Origin: Brachybacterium massiliense
GTDB lineage: Bacteria; Actinomycetota; Actinomycetes; Actinomycetales; Dermabacteraceae
Assembly (NCBI RefSeq): GCF_900184245.1
Contig: NZ_FXXB01000006.1
Coordinates: 1 to 64,000, forward strand
Length of the DNA stretch: 64,000 nucleotides
Direction of reading: 5' to 3'
Below are positions 59,616 to 64,000 of the stretch, in pieces. The translations under genes and the position numbers were made by a program. Position 1 is the first letter of the stretch. Each line of letters begins with the position of its first letter. Below the pieces are notes generated by a model. That model saw only the letters and a list, made by a program, of their open reading frames with translations. It did not search any database and had not been told where the DNA came from.

Positions 59616-59798
59616 ATGGCATCGTACGTTTGCGCCAACTGCGACATCGACTTCGGCTACCCGCAAGGCCTTGAGGTCCACACAGAGCTGGGCTGCGAAT
59701 GGGGAGACGATGAAGATGACGGTGGCGCGAAGTATTGCTGCGGCATGATCTACGAGGACGGCGAGACCACCTGCAGTAGCTGCGGAGAGGCTCTGTAG
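59616..59798 (+). CDS. Small Cys-rich zinc-ribbon-like protein
   Basis: The 60-residue protein starts MASYVCANCDIDFGYPQGLE and has CxxC near residue 6, a His-x3-GC pair, CC near residue 41 and CSSC near the C-terminus. Two zinc sites of the ribbon type are likely. GAAGGAAG lies before the ATG. It follows the previous gene by 52 bp in the same direction and may be its partner. Function unknown. Confidence 0.6.
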   Translation: MASYVCANCDIDFGYPQGLEVHTELGCEWGDDEDDGGAKYCCGMIYEDGETTCSSCGEAL

Positions 59799-59838
59799 AG
59801 CTAGGGCGTGTCTCCTATATGTGCGGCAGTCCCATGCT

Positions 59839-61283
59839 GGCTCTTCGCGGCTCGTGGTGAAGGAGAGCGTCGCGTCGCTGGCGTAGAACGACCCGTGGTC
59901 CTGCTGTGATGGGTGTTGTCTAGACAGCCACATCCCAGAGGACCACGAGCCTGTGCATGAGAATACGGGTTCGCAGCGAGATGCTGCGAGCACGATCTTC
60001 AACCTGCCCGACTACCGCGTCATCGACGCGATCGACCTGCCCGATGGAGGCCGGCGGGTGGTGATCGAATCCATCGAGCCGCCGGGCTGTCCGTCGTGCG
60101 GGGTGCTCGCGACCAAGGTCCACTCCCGCCGATCCCAGAAGGTGCGAGACGTGCCCGTGGCCGGGGCGATGGCGGTGGTGTGGGCCAAGCGGCGCTGGTT
60201 CTGCCTCGAGTCGGCCTGCGCCCGGCGCACGTTCTGGGAAGCGACCGACCAGGTCCCGCACCGCGCGCGCTCGACGACCCGGCTGCGGGATCAGGTCGTC
60301 TCCGCGGTGATCACCTCTGGCCGGGCAGCCTCGGAAGTCGCCCGGGCCCATGGCGTCTCGTGGTGGCTGGTCCAGGCCGCGCTGGCGGCTGCCGCCGTGG
60401 TCCTGCCCACCGCCGAGGACGTGTCAGTGACGCGCCTGGGCATCGATGAGCACCGCTACCGGTCGGTGCGCTGGTTCCGCACCGACGACGGTGCCTGGAG
60501 ACGGTTCGAGCCCTGGATGACGACCCTGGTCGACCTCTCCACCGGGCAGGTCCTCGGTATCGTCGACGGCCGGGACTCCACCGCCGTCGGCGACTGGCTC
60601 GCCCAGCGCTCCGAGCTCTGGCGGGAGCGGATCGAGATCGTCGCCATCGATCCCTCGGCCGCGTTCCGCAAAGCACTGCGGACCTACCTGCCCCGCGTTG
60701 CGGTCTCGGTCGACAAGTTCCACCTCGTCAAGCTCGGAAACGACATGGTCACCACCGTCCGTCAACGCCTAGCCCGCACCCATCGCGGTCGTCGCGGCCG
60801 CAAGGACGACCCGGCCTGGGCCCACCGGATGCTGCTGCTACGCGGCGCTGACACCCTCACTCCACGGGCCTGGGAGCGGTTGGAGTCGGTGTTCCGCACC
60901 GATGACCCCACCGACGAGCTCTCGGCCGCCTGGGGCATCAAGGAGCAGCTCCGCCGCTTGCTGGCCACCGACACCCTCGCCCAGGCCTGGGACGAACGGA
61001 TGCGGATGGGCTACTTCGCCCAGCTCGCGAACATGCCCGAGGCGACCAAGCTCTACGACACCGTCGTGACCTGGTGGGACGCGATCGAGGTCCTCATCGT
61101 CACCGGCGCGACCACCGCCCGAGTCGAGGCAGCGAACACCGGCATCAAGAACATCAAACGCACCGGCCGCGGCTTCCGTAACGCGGAGAACTACCGGACC
61201 CGTATCCTGTTAGCCAGCGCCGCGAGAACCGTAGCGTGAATACCCGCTACAGCAGGGTCATTCACCACGAACCGCGAAGAGCC
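59839..61283 (+). mobile_element. ISL3-family insertion sequence (1445 bp)
   Basis: Inverted repeats of 23 bp (left 59839-59861, starting GGCTCTTCGCGG; right 61261-61283) differ at one base. One transposase gene lies inside. The expected 8-bp target duplication is absent: the flanks are CCCATGCT on the left and TGGTTGTG on the right. The right end lies inside a phage gene, so a deletion or rearrangement next to the element is likely. Confidence 0.9.
59953..61239 (+). CDS. ISL3-family transposase
   Basis: The 428-residue transposase has an N-terminal zinc finger (PGCPSCGVLATKVHSRR, CLESACARRTFWE), a helix-turn-helix region and the DDE domain. The domain includes LGIDEHRYRS, VDGRDSTAVGDWL, VAIDPSAAFRKAL, VSVDKFHLVKLGND and the Glu region RVEAANTGIKNIKRTGRGF. 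All are intact, so it is probably active. The GTG-like start is not well defined; the ATG-equivalent at 59953 (GTG) follows the left end by 114 bp. Confidence 0.92.
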   Translation: MHENTGSQRDAASTIFNLPDYRVIDAIDLPDGGRRVVIESIEPPGCPSCGVLATKVHSRRSQKVRDVPVAGAMAVVWAKRRWFCLESACARRTFWEATDQVPHRARSTTRLRDQVVSAVITSGRAASEVARAHGVSWWLVQAALAAAAVVLPTAEDVSVTRLGIDEHRYRSVRWFRTDDGAWRRFEPWMTTLVDLSTGQVLGIVDGRDSTAVGDWLAQRSELWRERIEIVAIDPSAAFRKALRTYLPRVAVSVDKFHLVKLGNDMVTTVRQRLARTHRGRRGRKDDPAWAHRMLLLRGADTLTPRAWERLESVFRTDDPTDELSAAWGIKEQLRRLLATDTLAQAWDERMRMGYFAQLANMPEATKLYDTVVTWWDAIEVLIVTGATTARVEAANTGIKNIKRTGRGFRNAENYRTRILLASAARTVA

Positions 61284-62413
61284 TGGTTGTGCCGGGACTC
61301 GTCGAAGATCCCGATAGCCAGTGCCACGCCCTCGATGTGCATGCCGAAGAAGTGGTTGGCGTTCGACTGGTCGAACTTGCCGCGCAGCTGCAGGGCGTGG
61401 TCCGTGGAGGACGACGATTTCAGGATCTGGACGTTCAGGAACACCGAGTCGTAGAGGTCGTAGGCGACGATCCCGCCACCGTCATAGCCACTGATCCAGA
61501 CGTTGTGCACAAACGCGTCCTGCACGACCTCGAAGACCAGCCCTGGCCGGGCCTGGGTGACCGACGAGTTCCAGTTCGCGTTCGCCTGAATCCGCAAGTC
61601 GCGGATCGAGACGCGCCGCGCGTTGTTCGTCCCCGACGTCGCGCCAGAGTTTCCGATCCACAGGACCGGCTCCGTAGACGAGGAGTTGTGGGTGAGGATT
61701 AGGGAGTCCTGGCCGTCGATGATGACGCGCTGGGAGTTGATGCCATCAACGCGGAGACCGCCGTGGACCGCCCAGGTGCGGGCGTCGGGAAGGACCACGA
61801 TCCCACCCTCGCCGGACTGGGCCGCCGCCAGTGCGGCGTTGATCGCGTCCGTGTCATCGGTGACGCCGTCCCCGACCGCGCCATAATCCCGCACGTCGAA
61901 TCGGGGCAGCAGCTCGCTGACGTATGCCTTGACGGCGGCTCGGGTCGCGGTGTCGGACGCGAGGTAAGAGGCGACCTGCGGGTCCGTCACCGAAGTGCCG
62001 CCGTAGGGGCCTTCCGGGCCTTCGTCGCCGGGTGGCCCCGGAGGGCCTTCGTCGCCCTTCACGACACGGACCGGCCCCTTCCCAGGGGTGACCGCCGCCG
62101 ACGCGACATTCGTAGGGCCAGTCACGTCGATGTGGAACGCGGGCCAGGCCACCCCGAGCCGCGGCGTGACCTTCCAGTTCCACACCTCGGGGTCGTTCTC
62201 GACCAGGTGCACGGGGACCATTTCTCCGTCCACAACCGGGGTCGTGACTGTGCGGGGCAGGACGGTGGCGGTGGAGTAGGGGATCGCGGGAGTAGACGCC
62301 TCGAACTCAACGTGCCCGCGCGCTCCCGCGAGAGCGGTTGCTGCACCGCCGACCCAGCCCACGGGCCAGGTCACCCGGTGCTGCACCATCGCGGCAGGGG
62401 TCGGTATCGTCAC
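61262..62413 (-). CDS. Phage tail-fibre/pectate-lyase-fold protein, 3' end cut by ISL3
   Basis: The readable product has 383 residues from GTG 62413, which overlaps the previous stop (GTGA). It has a collagen-like Gly-X-Y segment (GDEGPPGPPGDEGPEGP, about residue 145) and then a beta-helix domain starting FDVRDYGAVGDGVTDDTDAI, the classic phage pectate-lyase fold entry. The last seven residues come from the ISL3 inverted repeat and the stop lies in it, so the C-terminal part of the fibre is missing. Family members form receptor-binding or depolymerase tail spikes; this copy is probably inactive. Confidence 0.82.
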   Translation of the reverse strand: MTIPTPAAMVQHRVTWPVGWVGGAATALAGARGHVEFEASTPAIPYSTATVLPRTVTTPVVDGEMVPVHLVENDPEVWNWKVTPRLGVAWPAFHIDVTGPTNVASAAVTPGKGPVRVVKGDEGPPGPPGDEGPEGPYGGTSVTDPQVASYLASDTATRAAVKAYVSELLPRFDVRDYGAVGDGVTDDTDAINAALAAAQSGEGGIVVLPDARTWAVHGGLRVDGINSQRVIIDGQDSLILTHNSSSTEPVLWIGNSGATSGTNNARRVSIRDLRIQANANWNSSVTQARPGLVFEVVQDAFVHNVWISGYDGGGIVAYDLYDSVFLNVQILKSSSSTDHALQLRGKFDQSNANHFFGMHIEGVALAIGIFDESRHNQALRGSW

Positions 62414-62778
62414 TGGGTCCTCCAATCGAACGCGGGGATTTCCGCGAGGCTGATCGGCCCCGTACCCGCAGGGACACGGATTTGGTAGGGGTGGGACTGC
62501 CACGACTTCTTCACCGTGATGCCCCAGGGGTCACCCTGACGGGTCATGTGGTCGCTGGTCAGCCCCGCCGTGTCAGTGAAGATCCGCAACTGGCCTTTCC
62601 CGTCCACGAGGTGCACGGTCCGCGATCCCGCAGCGAGGATGGTGCCGGACGCGGGGTGGCGCAGGTCGCAGTCCAGGGAGAACGTGACGGTCCCCGATTT
62701 GGGGGCGTCCTCCGCGAACTCCAGCGCGAAGATTTCCACGACCCGTGACGGGACGCTCGGCGAGAAGTCAAGCGACAT
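62410..62778 (-). CDS. Phage tail-module protein, hypothetical
   Basis: The 122-residue protein begins MSLDFSPSVPSRVVEIFALE and has a predicted all-beta body with GTVTFSLDCDLRHPASGTIL and SRTVHLVDGKGQLRIFTDTA, ending PISLAEIPAFDWRTQ. It resembles small phage baseplate or neck-type beta proteins but no family can be named. It overlaps the next gene by four bases (GTGA) and the previous one by 11. Confidence 0.65.
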   Translation of the reverse strand: MSLDFSPSVPSRVVEIFALEFAEDAPKSGTVTFSLDCDLRHPASGTILAAGSRTVHLVDGKGQLRIFTDTAGLTSDHMTRQGDPWGITVKKSWQSHPYQIRVPAGTGPISLAEIPAFDWRTQ

Positions 62779-63007
62779 TCGGGGCCTCCTGCATGGTGAT
62801 GGTGGTGTCGGTGGTGAGCAGCACGCCGCCCGCCATCGACTGCCCGCCCTCAGTCACATCGGTGGCCGAGATTGTCACGACGCGGGACGGCATTCCGGGA
62901 GCGAGATCCACCGGCGGCACGATAGTGCTAGTCATATGGCCCTCCTCGGGCGTGCGTAGAAACCCCGACACCGAACGGTAGGGGTTGAAGAAAAAGGGGG
63001 CAGTCAC
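62768..63007 (-). CDS. Phage tail-module small protein
   Basis: The 79-residue product (MTAPFFFNPYRSVSGFLRTP) starts at GTG 63007, overlapping the previous stop as GTGA. An internal ATG at 62935 with a strong GAGGAGG is an alternative start giving 55 residues. The C-terminal part (PPVDLAPGMPSRVVTISATD) resembles the start of the next protein (PSRVV plus strand), so the two may share a fold. Function unknown. Confidence 0.55.
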   Translation of the reverse strand: MTAPFFFNPYRSVSGFLRTPEEGHMTSTIVPPVDLAPGMPSRVVTISATDVTEGGQSMAGGVLLTTDTTITMQEAPNVA

Positions 63008-63270
63008 GTGTCAAGCGAAGACCCGTCCGGCTCAACAATCACAGCCGCGTACGTCCGGTACGAGGCGAGTCCGTCCTGCATCGAGACCGCGCCCGACTCG
63101 TCCCGGACCACGACACTGAACGTCACGGATGATGGGCCGATGGACAGGTCGCGCACATCATCGACAGGCAGGCCGAGCGCCGCAAGAATCACGCGGATGT
63201 TCTCGCGCGGCACAGCATCAGGCGGAGGTGGTGGCCGGAGCCAGGACGGGTCAGAGGTCACGTTGCTCAT
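63004..63270 (-). CDS. Phage tail-module hypothetical protein
   Basis: The 88-residue protein starts at ATG 63270, overlapping the stop of the fibre gene as ATGA. It has a Pro-rich start (SWLRPPPPPDAVPRENIRVI) and a beta-rich domain SVTFSVVVRDESGAVSMQDG. It ends with a GTGA overlap into the next gene. No family is recognised. The coupling shows that it is part of one phage structural operon. Confidence 0.6.
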   Translation of the reverse strand: MSNVTSDPSWLRPPPPPDAVPRENIRVILAALGLPVDDVRDLSIGPSSVTFSVVVRDESGAVSMQDGLASYRTYAAVIVEPDGSSLDT

Positions 63271-64000
63271 GAGTTGATGCAGTCCTTCAGCTGTTGCCAT
63301 TCGCTCGCCGTCGCCATCGTGGAGAATCCTCCGCTCGACAGATTCGCTCCGGCAGGAATGATCCCGTTGATGCAGTTGATGACCTTCGTGGCCCGAGCAT
63401 TCGCTGCCGCTGCTTCGCTCTCCGCAGTCCCGGCGCGGGAATACGCGGCATCGGCTCGCTGCTGCGCGGTCGACGCGTTACTGATCCCCGTCCCCGCGCG
63501 AGTCCACGCAGAGTCAGCACGGGACTGCGCCGTCGCGGCATCAGCAAGCGCTCGGCCAGCCCGCCCGAACGCGTCCTCCGCTCGAGTGAACGCACCTGCC
63601 GCGGCAGTCGTTGCACCATCGGCGGTGGACTGCGCGGTCGCGGCATCAGCAAGGGCGCGTCCCGCCCGTCCGAACGCGTCCTCTGCGCGGGTGAAGGCGC
63701 CCGCTGCAGCCGTCACCGCACCATCAGCAGTGGACTGCGCCGCCGTGATACGCGTGTCATGAGCACCCAGCTCATCCTCGGCGCCCGAGACACGAGACTC
63801 CAACCCGTCAGCCGTATCCGCCTGCGATTCGAGCAGCGGGTTCAGCAGCCGCGTCTCGCCGCGGTGGTGGACCCGCGCGCCACGATCGTCAGTACCGAAC
63901 ACGGTCTGTCCCTCGTCATCGGTGAAGTGCAAAGACCCGTCACCGGGCTTCACCGATACCGGACCCAGCGGCGCAACTCCGACGCGACCGGTGCGAGAGT
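63267..64000 (-). CDS. Phage tail-fibre-like coiled-coil protein, N-terminus outside the window
   Basis: The frame is open from 63267 to the right edge, so the start lies beyond 64000. The visible part has an N-terminal GRVGVAPLGPVSVKPGDGSL region. It then has a long Ala-rich coiled coil (about 170 residues) made of two 35-residue repeats (AQSTADGAVTAAAGAFTRAE...) and two 21-residue repeats (AQSRADSAWTRAGTG, AQQRADAAYSRAGTA), all multiples of seven. It ends with a small Cys-containing tip (KVINCINGIIPAGAN). This looks like a trimeric tail-fibre shaft. A GTG at 63953 could also start a shorter product. Confidence 0.75.
   Translation of the reverse strand, partial: SRTGRVGVAPLGPVSVKPGDGSLHFTDDEGQTVFGTDDRGARVHHRGETRLLNPLLESQADTADGLESRVSGAEDELGAHDTRITAAQSTADGAVTAAAGAFTRAEDAFGRAGRALADAATAQSTADGATTAAAGAFTRAEDAFGRAGRALADAATAQSRADSAWTRAGTGISNASTAQQRADAAYSRAGTAESEAAAANARATKVINCINGIIPAGANLSSGGFSTMATASEWQQLKDCINS
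63531..63740 (-). repeat. Two 105-bp direct repeats in the tail-fibre shaft
   Basis: Two in-frame 105-bp units code for near-identical 35-residue (five-heptad) coiled-coil blocks. They differ at several silent sites and one residue (Val/Thr). The length of the shaft can vary by recombination between them. Confidence 0.8.

Overview
The window is about 64 kb of very GC-rich DNA with almost gap-free coding, many ATGA, GTGA or TGATG start/stop overlaps and many apparently leaderless genes. The gene content (class E-type sorting signal, Tat and lipoprotein signals, actinobacterial form of CIRCE, HAIR element, TsuA/TsuB, ECF sigma plus Ser/Thr kinase) points to an actinobacterium, most likely a Dermabacteraceae/Brachybacterium-type organism. 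The genus is inference. No replication origin, CRISPR array or tRNA was seen.

Layout. 1-160: end of a 5S rRNA gene with its terminator. 319-13.4 kb: a mix of decayed and intact genes: a proline-racemase/3-hydroxyproline-dehydratase pseudogene, a DoxX protein, an Hsp20 gene under apparent dual HspR/HrcA control, remnants of a peptide-type ABC operon joined to a D-threonine-aldolase-like remnant, an MFS exporter, a lipoprotein/OmpA pair, an ECF sigma factor coupled to a Ser/Thr kinase, a second and truncated copy of the ABC ATPase, a 29-bp tandem repeat, and a thiosulfate-uptake pair. 13.4-25.6 kb: TetR/MFS, alpha-L-fucosidase, ADP-ribosylglycohydrolase, adenine/adenosine deaminase, GNAT, SDR, an NlpC/P60-like secreted protein, AraC with a divergent GH4 alpha-galactosidase, and small proteins.

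25.7-36.5 kb is the most unusual block. A large secreted PIG-L deacetylase is divergent from a tightly coupled operon: ROK repressor, substrate-binding lipoprotein, ABC ATPase, fused double permease, and an 836-residue fusion of an argininosuccinate-lyase-family enzyme with a PfkB sugar kinase. It reads as a dedicated pathway for scavenging an amino-sugar or N-succinyl-type conjugate: extracellular deacetylation, uptake, then lysis and phosphorylation. The substrate is unknown.

36.6-48.7 kb: a helicase pseudogene lacking Walker A, a polytopic membrane protein, then a fructan-use region. It holds a cell-wall-anchored GH32 enzyme and an ABC sugar importer, each preceded by the same 12-bp palindrome, and a LacI regulator that probably binds both sites. 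48.7-57.6 kb: D-lactate dehydrogenase, then a complete peptide/nickel-type ABC importer coupled to a DszC/SfnB-like flavin monooxygenase, and a VOC protein.

57.8-64 kb is mobile DNA: an intact IS3-family element with 3-bp target duplication, two small orphan genes, an ISL3-family element, and the end of a prophage tail module. The ISL3 element cuts off the end of the phage pectate-lyase-fold gene; the module continues past the right edge.
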